A stretch of DNA of 64,000 nucleotides from CALAGJ01 sp964293305 (GTDB lineage: Bacteria; Bacteroidota; Bacteroidia; Chitinophagales; Chitinophagaceae). The notes beneath the pieces were generated by a model. The model ran no database searches. It was not told where the DNA came from and was given only the letters and a program-made list of their open reading frames with translations. The position numbers were made by a program, and so were the translations under genes. The stretch spans positions 1 to 64,000 of the forward strand of contig CAXYYO010000016.1 of assembly GCA_964293305.1 (NCBI GenBank). The letters run 5' to 3'. Positions within the stretch are counted from its first letter, which is position 1. Each line of letters opens with the position of its first letter. Shown piece by piece: positions 1 through 8,714 of the stretch.

Positions 1-321
1 TGTATTTTCTATGTATAATCTATTGTTTTTGTTTCCCTCAAAAACCACACATAGTTGGCCTTGCTTTTCAGACACCATAATTTGATCATTCAAGTTGTCA
101 TCTGCCAGAAGAGTAATAGAAAATGGTTTCCCTACCACTACTTCTATTTCACCATTCATATCGGAGAATAGAAGCATGTCGAAATCGTGATAATCAAAAT
201 TGCTTACAACCAATTTTCCACTTCCGTTTAATGGTTTACTTTGAGCTATACTCCTAAAAGAGTTGGTAGTAAACATAATGATTGCGAGTAGCATCGCTGA
301 TCCTTGTTTGAACTGTTTCAT
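1..321 (-). CDS. Secreted GIN-domain (DUF2807-like) protein, 3' end outside the window
   Basis: About 107 residues are visible, starting at the ATG at 319-321; the rest runs off the left edge. Residues 1-27 form a signal peptide ending in SIAQ. The rest is short beta strands with the spacing of the GIN domain (DUF2807): GSGKLVVSNFDYH, then GEIEVVVGKPFSITLLADD, then QIMVSEKQGQLCVVF. Members of this family are exported beta-helical or beta-sandwich proteins of Bacteroidota whose function is unknown. The family call is from pattern recognition on a fragment. Confidence 0.65.
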   Translation of the reverse strand, partial: MKQFKQGSAMLLAIIMFTTNSFRSIAQSKPLNGSGKLVVSNFDYHDFDMLLFSDMNGEIEVVVGKPFSITLLADDNLNDQIMVSEKQGQLCVVFEGNKNNRLYIENT

Positions 322-490
322 TTTTTTAAATTCAATTCTTAATAATTAGATGCAAAAATGAAATGGAACTGGAGAGCAATAGCTGCATAATATGATATGG
401 GACTAATTGAATTGGTATCAAATTTCAGTTTAAAGGGTTCAAATCTTCTAACGAATTCAATATCATTAAATTAGAAATTAAATAAACTTA

Positions 491-1726
491 CTAGTTAGAT
501 ATTTTTGGAAACCTTTCTAATAAATATTCTTTTGGTGAAACCCCGGTTATTTTCTTAAAAGATCTATTAAATGTAGCCTTACTATTAAGGCCACTGTCGT
601 AGGCAATGCCAAGTAGGGTTTGTTTTTCTTGTTCTCCTGCTTCTAATTTTTGGATAACGGATTTAACCCTAAATTCATTGATAAAATCATTAAAATTTTG
701 ACCCGTGGTGTTATTGATTATTTTACTTAAAAAAGATGGATTTGTTTTGGCATGGCGAGAAAGTTCAGATAGAGTAAGTTGAGGTTCTAAAAAAAGTGAC
801 TTGTCTTGAATTATTTCTTTCAGCTTCCTAATCCATTCATGCATGTCATCTGATTGAATTTCTTTTGGGGCCTCTGCAATTACTTCAGATTTAGAATAAT
901 GTGATGCTGATTCACGTGCTACAATTTGACTATCCCCTGCATTGAATGAAAGGAAATGCCATTTATCGGAATAATTATAAAAACCTGCTATACTAAGATA
1001 GTAAGTTACAAAGCCTAAACCCAAATATGCGTACCAATCAAATCTGAAACTATTGCCACTATTTATAAGACCAATCAAATCAAAAATAAAGAAAGTGAAA
1101 GCACCAAAGCCACATAAATAAATTAGGTTTCTAAGCCATTTCAAATCTAATTTGTGAGTGGATGAAAAGTTATCTTGTAAATAAATACGATATGCTTTGA
1201 AGGCTTGCAATGTTTTAATGAGGTAGTAGGAAAAAGATAAATATCCAATTAAAGTAAATAATTTATTTTTATCTAGTTCAGCAAAAGGCCCCTTTGTGCC
1301 AAATTGTGTTAATTCACTATAATCAAAAGGATAATAAAATCCAACATCAATAAGTGCTTTACCAACTATTAATACGAAACAAGCTATGGGCAGAATTAAA
1401 TGATAATAACTGATATGCCTAATGTTGAATTGAGCATTAGTAAGACTTAGAAAATAAAAATAAACCAAAGGCCCAAGGAGTAGCATGTTATTAAATGGAA
1501 AATAAAACATGAAACTGGTATAGGCATTATGACTATCATACCAACCTGCAAAGCCAAGCATCCAATAAGCTATTTTGATGGCATTTAATAGTAACACTCC
1601 ACCTAGTAACATGTCACTCATTCTTTCTTCTTTTCGATAGCGAAAGAAAAATAAAAAAGCGAAAATTATTGCATGCAAAAATGGAACAAGGAGTAAGCTA
1701 CTGTAGATATTAAAATCAAATAGCAT
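491..1726 (-). CDS. Membrane-anchored AraC-family transcriptional regulator
   Basis: The N-terminal half (residues about 8-250) holds about seven hydrophobic segments; the first is LLLVPFLHAIIFAFLFFF. The C-terminal part (about 300-405) is an AraC/XylS double helix-turn-helix: LTLSELSRHAKTNPSFLSKI, then a second helix pair ending in FNRSFKKITGVSPKEYLLER. This arrangement is common in Bacteroidota and is thought to sense a membrane or extracellular signal and act on DNA from the membrane. The ligand and target genes cannot be read from the sequence. The gene stands alone, with the next gene beginning downstream of its own start in the same direction. Confidence 0.85.
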   Translation of the reverse strand: MLFDFNIYSSLLLVPFLHAIIFAFLFFFRYRKEERMSDMLLGGVLLLNAIKIAYWMLGFAGWYDSHNAYTSFMFYFPFNNMLLLGPLVYFYFLSLTNAQFNIRHISYYHLILPIACFVLIVGKALIDVGFYYPFDYSELTQFGTKGPFAELDKNKLFTLIGYLSFSYYLIKTLQAFKAYRIYLQDNFSSTHKLDLKWLRNLIYLCGFGAFTFFIFDLIGLINSGNSFRFDWYAYLGLGFVTYYLSIAGFYNYSDKWHFLSFNAGDSQIVARESASHYSKSEVIAEAPKEIQSDDMHEWIRKLKEIIQDKSLFLEPQLTLSELSRHAKTNPSFLSKIINNTTGQNFNDFINEFRVKSVIQKLEAGEQEKQTLLGIAYDSGLNSKATFNRSFKKITGVSPKEYLLERFPKISN

Positions 1727-1772
1727 GAATAAAAATCATTTTATAGTGAGCTACAATAGAAGAATTAAAGTC

Positions 1773-1943
1773 TTAAATCGTAAAGGCCAGATTAATTATT
1801 TCCTGCTGCTCTTGCTGATGAATTTTATTATACCCTGTAGCGGTGGCGGCTCCGGGTTTACGACTTATAAATCCATAATTAATACTTTTCAGATTCATTT
1901 GTAAGAAGGAAGCTGCACCCATATTCAAGGGCTCTTCCTGCAC
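1773..1943 (-). pseudogene. sucA: Detached C-terminus of 2-oxoglutarate dehydrogenase E1, behind an in-frame TGA
   Basis: Reading on in the same frame past the TGA at 1944-1946 gives 56 more residues before a TAA at 1773-1775. They begin VQEEPLNMGAASF and end HQQEQQEIINLAFTI. This matches the conserved end of E1 proteins (W-x-QEEP-x-N-x-G near the C-terminus, then an H-x-x-Q-Q tail). No frameshift is needed: one base change, TGG to TGA, explains the break. Confidence 0.85.
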
Positions 1944-4523
1944 TCAAAACCAAACAGCTTTTGAATATTTTTTATACAATTCTAATAACTGTTTTATTGG
2001 CAGTGGATAAAGCTGTTCTACTCTTATAATGGCCACATCTATTCTATTATCTTTTAGTTGCTTTTCTGCCAAATCAAAATAAATTTTACCTGAACAGAAT
2101 AATACTTTTTTAACAGAAGAAATATCGCTTATAAATGAATCATCAATTACTTCTTTAAAACCTCCATTTGTAAATTCGCTAACAAATGAATAAGTACCGG
2201 CATGGCGAAGATTTGCCTTTGGCGAAAAATTGATGAGTGGTTTACGAAATGGCCATGCCACCTGTCTTCTAAGTGCATGAAAAAGGTTTGCAGAAGTAGT
2301 AATGTTTGTGATAACCATATTCAACTCAGCACACATTTGTAAAAATCTTTCTAATCGTGCACTGCTGTGTTCAGGACCTTGGCCTTCATAACCATGAGGC
2401 AGTAGCATCGTAACACCATTCATCCTATTCCATTTTTGCTCACCAGCGCTTATAAACTGATCAATCATGGTTTGAGCACCATTACAAAAGTCTCCGAACT
2501 GGGCTTCCCAAAGTACTAATGCATTGGGATTTGCCATAGCATACCCATATTCAAACCCAAGAACACCATATTCACTTAATAAAGAATTATAAATTCTAAA
2601 ATGTCCGGAAGCACCACTAATATTTCCTAATCTGTTATAAGCTTTATTATTTTGTTCATCCCGAAGTACCGCATGTCTATGGCTAAATGTACCTCTCTGT
2701 ACATCCTGCCCACTCATACGTACATCATTACCATCAAGTAACAAAGTGCCGTAAGCAAGCAACTCCCCGTTTGCCCAGTCAATCTTATGTTCAGACTGAT
2801 ATAGCTTTGTTTTATCCTGCAATATTTTTTCAATTTTTTTCAATGGCTTAAAATCAGTAGGCCACTGCATCATGGATTGAAAAACATGGTCAAAATTAGC
2901 TTCGCTTACAGCAGTAATAGGAGAAGATTCAAAGTCTGAATCAGTAGCACGTCTTAAACTCTTCCATGCCATTTCAGGTGCCTGATAACTATAGGGTAAT
3001 GGATTTTGTCTTACTTCATCTAATCTTTCTTGTAATCCTTCCCAAAAACTCTTCTGCATTTCATTTGCTAATTCTTTTAACTCCGGCTGTCCCGCTTGTA
3101 GCAAATATTCTGTATATACCTCTCTAGGATTTGGATGCTTTTCTATAAGATTATATAAATGTGGTTGGGTAAACTTCGGATCATCTCCTTCATTATGACC
3201 ATGTTTACGATAACAAACCATATCAATAAATACATCAGAATTATATTGTTGTCTGTAGCGTGTAGCTATTTCCACACATTTTATTACTGCCTCAGGGTCA
3301 TCACCATTTACATGCAATACAGGTGCTTGTACAGCTGCGGCCAATGAAGTACAATAATCACTGCTCCGAGCATCATCAAAATCTGTAGTAAAACCTATTT
3401 GATTATTGATTACAAAATGTAAGGTACCGCCTGTATAATATCCTTTGAGGTCAGACATTTGTAATACTTCATATACAATGCCTTGTCCAGCTATGGAAGC
3501 ATCACCATGAATTAGTATTGGGAGAATTCTATCAAAATCGCTATCGTATAATATGTCTGCTTTAGCCCTGGCAAACCCTACAACTACAGGATTTACGGCT
3601 TCTAAGTGCGAAGGATTGGGCATTAATTTTAGATGCACAGTATGGCCGTTGGTTGCTTGCACATCACTTCCATAACCCATGTGATATTTTACATCCCCAC
3701 TGCCCATAGTCTGGTCTAATTTTGCAGTACCTTCAAACTCACTGAATATTTGAGCATAGGTTTTACCCATAATATTAGCCAGCACATTTAATCGACCTCT
3801 ATGTGCCATTCCAATTATTACTTCCTGAACCTCATTTTCTGCGGCTGTATTTATGATAGCATCCAAAGCAGCTATTGTGGTTTCCCCACCTTCAAGAGAA
3901 AACCTTTTTTGACCGATATATTTGGTGTGTAAGAATTTTTCAAACATCACACCTTCATTCAGTTTTTTGAGTATCCGTTTTCTTTTTTCAATGGAAAGAG
4001 GGGTTACAAATTTTTCCTCTATTTCTTTTGTAAGCCAGTTTATTTTATCCTGATTGCTTATATATTTAAATTCAATGCCTACCCGGTTTGCATAGCAGTT
4101 TGTAAGCTTTTTGAGAATATCTCTTAAAGTAGCGGGGCCCATGCCTAAAAGATTTCCAGCTTGATATACTTGGTCAAAATCGGTTTCACTCAAACCAAAA
4201 AATGATGGCTCAAGATTTGCGTTGCGATTTTTTCTTTCACGAATAGGGTTGGTATGTGCAATAAGATGTCCCTTATTTCTATAACCTAGTATCATACGGT
4301 ACACCCTTATTTCACGCATCCAGTCTGTTGTTGATTCAGGTGCAACGGTATTATTTGAAGGGGCAATCTTAGTTCCCGATGATTGCTGAGTCATGGCAAA
4401 ATCGAATCCTTCAAAAAATTTTTTTAATTCAGGCTCAACCGCATCAGGATTACTGATAAAGGCTTGATACATACTTTCTATGTATGCAGGATGGGAATTT
4501 GTGATATAGGTGAAATCTTTCAT
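1944..4523 (-). CDS. sucA: 2-oxoglutarate dehydrogenase E1 component (C-terminally truncated by TGA)
   Basis: Thiamine-diphosphate-dependent E1 of the 2-oxoglutarate dehydrogenase complex (TCA cycle), which decarboxylates 2-oxoglutarate and passes the succinyl group to E2. The start is taken at MKDFTYI (4521-4523); an ATG 45 bases upstream is in frame but adds sequence not usual for the family. Visible motifs: HRGRLNVLANIMGK, the ThDP site GDASIAGQGIVYE, GFTTDFDDARSSDY, YRKHGHNEGDDP, RGTFSHRHAVLRDEQ, and LLPHGYEGQGPEHSSARLER. The frame stops at KAVWF where the family continues with Trp-x-QEEP, so about 56 conserved residues are cut off (see 1773-1943). The complex's E2 gene is not in the window. 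Confidence 0.9.
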   Translation of the reverse strand: MKDFTYITNSHPAYIESMYQAFISNPDAVEPELKKFFEGFDFAMTQQSSGTKIAPSNNTVAPESTTDWMREIRVYRMILGYRNKGHLIAHTNPIRERKNRNANLEPSFFGLSETDFDQVYQAGNLLGMGPATLRDILKKLTNCYANRVGIEFKYISNQDKINWLTKEIEEKFVTPLSIEKRKRILKKLNEGVMFEKFLHTKYIGQKRFSLEGGETTIAALDAIINTAAENEVQEVIIGMAHRGRLNVLANIMGKTYAQIFSEFEGTAKLDQTMGSGDVKYHMGYGSDVQATNGHTVHLKLMPNPSHLEAVNPVVVGFARAKADILYDSDFDRILPILIHGDASIAGQGIVYEVLQMSDLKGYYTGGTLHFVINNQIGFTTDFDDARSSDYCTSLAAAVQAPVLHVNGDDPEAVIKCVEIATRYRQQYNSDVFIDMVCYRKHGHNEGDDPKFTQPHLYNLIEKHPNPREVYTEYLLQAGQPELKELANEMQKSFWEGLQERLDEVRQNPLPYSYQAPEMAWKSLRRATDSDFESSPITAVSEANFDHVFQSMMQWPTDFKPLKKIEKILQDKTKLYQSEHKIDWANGELLAYGTLLLDGNDVRMSGQDVQRGTFSHRHAVLRDEQNNKAYNRLGNISGASGHFRIYNSLLSEYGVLGFEYGYAMANPNALVLWEAQFGDFCNGAQTMIDQFISAGEQKWNRMNGVTMLLPHGYEGQGPEHSSARLERFLQMCAELNMVITNITTSANLFHALRRQVAWPFRKPLINFSPKANLRHAGTYSFVSEFTNGGFKEVIDDSFISDISSVKKVLFCSGKIYFDLAEKQLKDNRIDVAIIRVEQLYPLPIKQLLELYKKYSKAVWF

Positions 4524-4645
4524 TAACAATCTATTTTGAGCGTCGCAAATATCGTTGAATATGTACAACCAATGATAGCAATTTTATTTAAAAATTATTT
4601 TTTCAAAAAAACATAAATTCTGTACTGATTATATCAAATTTTGAT

Positions 4646-4653
4646 TAATTTTG
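4646..4653 (+). promoter_or_regulatory. Possible Bacteroidota -7 box upstream of the T9SS cargo gene
   Basis: TAATTTTG fits the TAnnTTTG -7 consensus and lies about 40 bases before the start at 4694. A clear TTTG -33 element at the right distance is not seen. Confidence 0.35.
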
Positions 4654-4693
4654 GAATGTAACAATTTTATTAACAATTTAAACATTCATGCTT

Positions 4694-5491
4694 ATGAAAC
4701 GGTGTTTAATCAGTGCTGTAATGGCACTATCTTTTGTCTTTTCAGCTATTTCCGTAACTAACGCTCAAATTGATCCTTTCAAAATCTGTTTTACAGATGG
4801 CTTCGGCTATTTGTGGAAGTATTCTCTAACTAATGATGGCTCAGATCCGGCCTATTATACAGGTCAAGGCACTTGTACGCTTGAGGACGGCAATGTGTGG
4901 TTTGCATCAGGTACTGGTTATTTTCCAAATGGTGCACTCTCCACTGGTACTATTGTACTGAGAGCAGTAAATTCATATCCTGACCAGTGCAAAACACAGA
5001 CAGATTCATTCACCTATTCAGGTACTGGTATTGGCATTCTTACCTCTGCCGGTATTACAAAATGGACAGGATCTGGTACATGGTTGAGTTATTGTTTTGG
5101 CAGCGTTGCGGGCTCTGGTACCTGGTCTTTATCAGGTAGTAAAAAAGAATGCTCTCAACTGCTCGGACGGCCTGTAAACAAAAATGGCATTACACCAGCG
5201 AGGTCAAAATCAATATCCTCAATAAACGTAAGAGCTACTCCAAATCCAATGATCACAAATACAAATATTCAGTATGTGCTGGATCGAAAAGCTCAAGTGA
5301 ATATTACGATTTATGACATGATGAACCAGCCCGTAGCTGTGTTGGTCAATGGTATGCAGGAAGTTGGCAAATACAGCATTAAATGGAATGGTGCTTATGC
5401 ATCTGGTCTTAATGCTCCAACTGGTTTGTACAAAGTAATTGCAGTAATAGATGGTATATCAACATCTACCTCATTACAAATAGTGCGTTAA
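4694..5491 (+). CDS. Secreted T9SS-sorted protein of unknown function
   Basis: The start is taken at MKRCLIS; an in-frame ATG lies 6 bases upstream. A signal peptide ends near VTNAQ. The middle part is rich in Gly, Thr and Ser and has several Cys residues, with no recognised catalytic domain. The last ~85 residues form a type A T9SS sorting domain: ATPNPMITNTNIQYVL, VNITIYDMMNQPVAVL, a GLNAPTGLYKV turn, and a basic C-terminal end (LQIVR). This predicts export through the outer membrane and release or anchoring at the surface. A terminator follows directly, so the gene is probably monocistronic. Confidence 0.75.
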   Translation: MKRCLISAVMALSFVFSAISVTNAQIDPFKICFTDGFGYLWKYSLTNDGSDPAYYTGQGTCTLEDGNVWFASGTGYFPNGALSTGTIVLRAVNSYPDQCKTQTDSFTYSGTGIGILTSAGITKWTGSGTWLSYCFGSVAGSGTWSLSGSKKECSQLLGRPVNKNGITPARSKSISSINVRATPNPMITNTNIQYVLDRKAQVNITIYDMMNQPVAVLVNGMQEVGKYSIKWNGAYASGLNAPTGLYKVIAVIDGISTSTSLQIVR

Positions 5492-5516
5492 AAATTGATT
5501 ACAAAATAGCTGAATT

Positions 5517-5540
5517 AAAAGGTCGCTTTTGCGGCCTTTT
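5517..5540 (+). terminator. Rho-independent terminator
   Basis: AAAAGGTCGC, loop TTTT, then GCGGCCTTTT. The stem has one G-T pair and a T-tract, and lies 26 bases after the T9SS cargo stop codon. Confidence 0.75.
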
Positions 5541-5678
5541 ATCATTTACAAATAACTACATCAAAATATAAAAAAGTTATTATCACCTAAAAATTTGCGT
5601 AAGCAATAAGATTAAGGATTGGTATTAAACTGTAATGAGATTTTTTGGAATACTCAAAATAATTTAGTTGACCACTTT

Positions 5679-6206
5679 TTAATCATATATGTCTAATAAC
5701 CCGTCTGGCAGTACTAAAAATATTTCCTTTTTAGTTTGATCAATGATTTTTAAAGATGCTTCATGTACTGGTAACAATACTTCTTTCTCATTCCATTCCA
5801 CAGCTAATAAAATTTGGTGTGGCATTTCTGTAATATAGTTTACGATACCAATGTATTTTTCTTTATCGTATACTTTATATCCTATCCAATGTGCTGGTGA
5901 ATTTTTGGGTAATATTTTTTGAAAATCGAGATCCTTTAACCAAACTTTTTTACCCACTAATTTCAAGGCTGCATCCCTACTATTTACCTCCTCCGTTTTT
6001 ACATAGCTTGAGGTAGCATCTTTATTTTCAATAGTATCTATAAAAAAGGGTACCGTATTATCCGGACTCAATTCAATAAATATTACTTTTATTGTTGATA
6101 GCGCTTTCTTTTGAATGAGATCATGTATCCAAAGTAAATTCCCATGTAAACCATGTGCAGCAGCAATTTTACCTAGTTGGATATATGAGGTTTCAGTATT
6201 TGACAT
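5679..6206 (-). CDS. rimM: Ribosome maturation factor RimM
   Basis: Assists late maturation of the 30S subunit by binding S19 near the 16S head. The N-terminal beta-barrel opens with IQLGKIAAAHGLHGNLL, and the C-terminal PRC-barrel ends LVLPDGLLDIYD. At 175 residues it has the usual length. It lies 66 bases downstream of rpsP on the same strand, the classical rpsP-rimM order. A hairpin sits between the two genes, so rimM may be expressed by partial read-through. Confidence 0.93.
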   Translation of the reverse strand: MSNTETSYIQLGKIAAAHGLHGNLLWIHDLIQKKALSTIKVIFIELSPDNTVPFFIDTIENKDATSSYVKTEEVNSRDAALKLVGKKVWLKDLDFQKILPKNSPAHWIGYKVYDKEKYIGIVNYITEMPHQILLAVEWNEKEVLLPVHEASLKIIDQTKKEIFLVLPDGLLDIYD

Positions 6207-6219
6207 GATGCAAATAAAA

Positions 6220-6244
6220 AAAATCCTGGCAATACCAGGATTTT
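6220..6244 (-). terminator. Hairpin between rpsP and rimM (attenuator or terminator)
   Basis: A perfect 10-bp stem (AAAATCCTGG / CCAGGATTTT) with a 5-base loop. On the minus strand it is followed by a run of T. It lies between the rpsP stop and the rimM start, so it should end or dampen transcription coming from rpsP. Confidence 0.6.
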
Positions 6245-6272
6245 AAAAGGATTATTTCCCAAATAAATTGAA

Positions 6273-6734
6273 CTAACTTTCTGTAGGTGCATTATCTGTA
6301 GGTGCTACTGGAGTAGCATCTGTAGCTCTTGCAGCCATCTGAGATCTACGTTTGTCCTTGATGGCCCTAATGTGTTCTTCTGTACGGCGCTTGGCATTTT
6401 CCTCATGTTCAACATGCCATTTTTGAAACTTTTCCATCGCTGTAGCCTCATCAAATAAACCCAATTTAACACCGCGAAGTAAGTGTTTGAGGAACAATAC
6501 ACCTTTATAAGAAAGAATTCTTCTGCAGGTGTCTGTTGGCATAGCTCCTTTATGAAGCCATTCTAACGCTTTCTGACGATCTAACTGGATAGTGGCGGGC
6601 ACTGTCAGTGGATTGTAAGTACCGATTTTCTGGATAAATTTTCCATCACGGGGAGCCCTTGCATCGGCAACTACTATAAAGTAGAAGGGGCGTTTTTTAC
6701 TTCCGTGTCTTTGAAGTCTGATTTTAACTGCCAT
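6273..6734 (-). CDS. rpsP: 30S ribosomal protein bS16
   Basis: The start MAVKIRLQRHGSKKRPFYFI and the motif FIQKIGTYNPL identify bS16. At 153 residues it is longer than the ~80-90 residues of many bacteria. The extra ~65 residues are a charged stretch (WHVEHEENAKRRTEEHIRAI) followed by a low-complexity Ala/Thr/Pro tail, as seen in other Bacteroidota bS16 proteins. First gene of the rpsP-rimM pair. Confidence 0.95.
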   Translation of the reverse strand: MAVKIRLQRHGSKKRPFYFIVVADARAPRDGKFIQKIGTYNPLTVPATIQLDRQKALEWLHKGAMPTDTCRRILSYKGVLFLKHLLRGVKLGLFDEATAMEKFQKWHVEHEENAKRRTEEHIRAIKDKRRSQMAARATDATPVAPTDNAPTES

Positions 6735-6860
6735 AATTTAAATAGAAATTTAAAAGGCGAACAATTGGGTTTTATTAATAAAAAATGAATGGCGAAGATA
6801 CAATGACATCTTCTATTTTGCCAAAATATTTTTTGAATACATCATTTATATTCCGACTAA

Positions 6861-8183
6861 CTATCTTCTCATACCTGGCATACGCATACCTGGAGGCATT
6901 TTATTCATCATCTTCATCATTTGCCTCATTTGATCAAATTGTTTTAAAAATGCATTTACTTCTTCAATTTTTTTCCCGCTACCATCTGCAATTCTTTTGC
7001 GGCGGCCTGGATTAATTACATCTGGATTGGCTCTTTCAAAAGGAGTCATGGATTGAATAATACATTCCACATTTTTAAATGCATCATCACTTATATCTAT
7101 ATCCTTTACGGCCTTTCCCACGCCTGGTATCATTCCCATTAAATCCTTCAGGTTACCCATCTTTTTTATTTGCTGAAGTTGTTCTAAAAAATCTGCAAAA
7201 TCAAACTGATTTTTACGAATTTTCTTTTCTAGCTTTTTTGCTTGCTCTTCATCAAATTGTGCCTGAGCTTTTTCTACAAGGGTGGTAATATCACCCATGC
7301 CCAATATCCGCTGAGCCATTCTTTCCGGATAGAATACATCGAGGGTCTCCATTTTTTCACCACTACTGGTAAATTTTATGGGCTTCTGTACAGTATATTT
7401 TATGGATAGTGCTGCACCTCCTCTTGTATCGCCATCTAACTTGGTAAGTACAACGCCTGTAAAATCGAGTCTATCATTAAATGCTTTTGCTGTGTTTACA
7501 GCATCCTGACCCGTCATGGAGTCCACAACAAATAATATCTCTGATGGTACAATCGCCTTCTTAATATCCTCCACTTCAGTCATCATGGCTTCATCAATAG
7601 CAAGACGACCCGCCGTATCTATGATGATTACATTTTTATTTTTTGATTTGGCTACTTTGATAGCATTTTGAGCTATATCAACTGCACTCTTATTTTCCCT
7701 TTCGCTATAAACTTCAACCTGAATTTGCTCTCCAAGTACATGCAACTGGTCTATGGCCGCAGGCCTATATATATCAGCCGCCACCAGCAATGGGCTTTTA
7801 CCCTTTTGTGTTTTTAAATAATTTGCCAACTTTCCGGTGAATGTGGTTTTACCACTACCCTGCAAACCTGCCACTAGAATGATAGTTGGATTATCGCTTA
7901 TATTAAAACCTGCTTCAGAACCACCCATCAATTCAGTAAGCTCATCCTGCACAATTTTTACCATCAACTGGCCTGGGCTAATAGCATTGATTACTTTTTC
8001 TCCAACAGCTTTATCTCGAACTTTATCGGTAAACTCTTTTGCAATTTTATAATTGACGTCGGCATCTATCAATGCCCTCCTTATATCTTTTACAGTATTG
8101 GCTATATTTAAATCATTAATGCGCCCTTGACCTTTAAGATTTTTGAATGCACTTTCTAACCTTTCAGTAAGATTATTGAACAT
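6861..8183 (-). CDS. ffh: Signal recognition particle GTPase Ffh
   Basis: SRP54-type GTPase that binds 4.5S RNA and hydrophobic signal sequences and delivers ribosomes to FtsY. The N domain is residues 1-90. The G domain has GLQGSGKTTFTGKLA (P-loop), DTAGRL, TKLDGDTRGG and GMGD. The M domain ends in a Met-rich tail (MRQMMKMMNKMPPGMRMPGM) that lines the signal-sequence groove. At 440 residues it is full length. It is divergent from the DUF4293 gene, with a -7 box in the shared spacer. Confidence 0.97.
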   Translation of the reverse strand: MFNNLTERLESAFKNLKGQGRINDLNIANTVKDIRRALIDADVNYKIAKEFTDKVRDKAVGEKVINAISPGQLMVKIVQDELTELMGGSEAGFNISDNPTIILVAGLQGSGKTTFTGKLANYLKTQKGKSPLLVAADIYRPAAIDQLHVLGEQIQVEVYSERENKSAVDIAQNAIKVAKSKNKNVIIIDTAGRLAIDEAMMTEVEDIKKAIVPSEILFVVDSMTGQDAVNTAKAFNDRLDFTGVVLTKLDGDTRGGAALSIKYTVQKPIKFTSSGEKMETLDVFYPERMAQRILGMGDITTLVEKAQAQFDEEQAKKLEKKIRKNQFDFADFLEQLQQIKKMGNLKDLMGMIPGVGKAVKDIDISDDAFKNVECIIQSMTPFERANPDVINPGRRKRIADGSGKKIEEVNAFLKQFDQMRQMMKMMNKMPPGMRMPGMRR

Positions 8184-8202
8184 ATTTTTATTTTTCGGAT
8201 GG

Positions 8203-8261
8203 CAAATATAGGTGGGTCTTTTTATTTGGTTTTATGTCTGTAAAGCAAATCCTTATTTTTG
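8203..8261. promoter_or_regulatory. Divergent promoter region of ffh and the DUF4293 gene
   Basis: Two TAnnTTTG boxes point away from each other. TATATTTG on the minus strand (8203-8210) lies 20 bases before the ffh start. TATTTTTG on the plus strand (8254-8261) lies 17 bases before the ATG at 8279. The -33 elements are not clear for either. Confidence 0.5.
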
Positions 8262-8278
8262 GCCCCCAAATAGGAAAT

Positions 8279-8692
8279 ATGATTCAACGAATACAGTCGC
8301 TTTGGCTGCTACTTGCTACAGCCGCTACATTTTTCAGTATTAAACTCCCATTTTATAGTGGCTTATACAAGGAATTGACATCACAAATTAATCTAACAGG
8401 TCAGTCCACATTTTTAATCCTTCTTTTTTCAGTGATAACAGGAGTATTAACTATTGTTGCCATCTTCTTGTTTAAAAAAAGAAAATTACAATTAAAAATC
8501 GGTTTAGGTTCCTTAATAATGTCATTCATTACAATACTTTTATATTTTCTGGAAGTAAAAAAATACAACAGTGGTGTATATGCTTTATCCATGCTTATAA
8601 TACTTTCCGTTCCTATATTTATTTTATTAGCGCTAAGGAGTATTTATAAAGACGAAAAGTTAGTAAAAAGCTTAGACCGTTTAAGACCATAA
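8279..8692 (+). CDS. DUF4293 family membrane protein
   Basis: The start is MIQRIQSLWLLLA at 8279, typical for DUF4293; an upstream in-frame ATG at 8234 would put the -7 box inside the gene and is rejected. Four hydrophobic segments are visible (near the N-terminus, around FLILLFSVITGVLTIVAIF, around LIMSFITILLYFL, and around LSMLIILSVPIFILLAL), with a charged C-terminal tail DEKLVKSLDRLRP. The family is confined to Bacteroidota and has no known function. The next gene follows after 22 bases, so the two may be cotranscribed. Confidence 0.8.
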   Translation: MIQRIQSLWLLLATAATFFSIKLPFYSGLYKELTSQINLTGQSTFLILLFSVITGVLTIVAIFLFKKRKLQLKIGLGSLIMSFITILLYFLEVKKYNSGVYALSMLIILSVPIFILLALRSIYKDEKLVKSLDRLRP

Positions 8693-8714
8693 ATCTAATA
8701 TATAAAACTATTTT

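Noticed and set aside
1944..1946. TGA read as tryptophan or selenocysteine in the E1 gene
   Set aside because: Other genes in the window end in TGA (for example at the folD/queE and sigma/anti-sigma overlaps), so TGA is not reassigned. Selenocysteine at a Trp position is not plausible and no insertion hairpin was recognised.
6220..6244. Proof that rpsP and rimM are separate transcripts
   Set aside because: The hairpin is terminator-like, but rimM has no clear promoter of its own, so read-through is likely.
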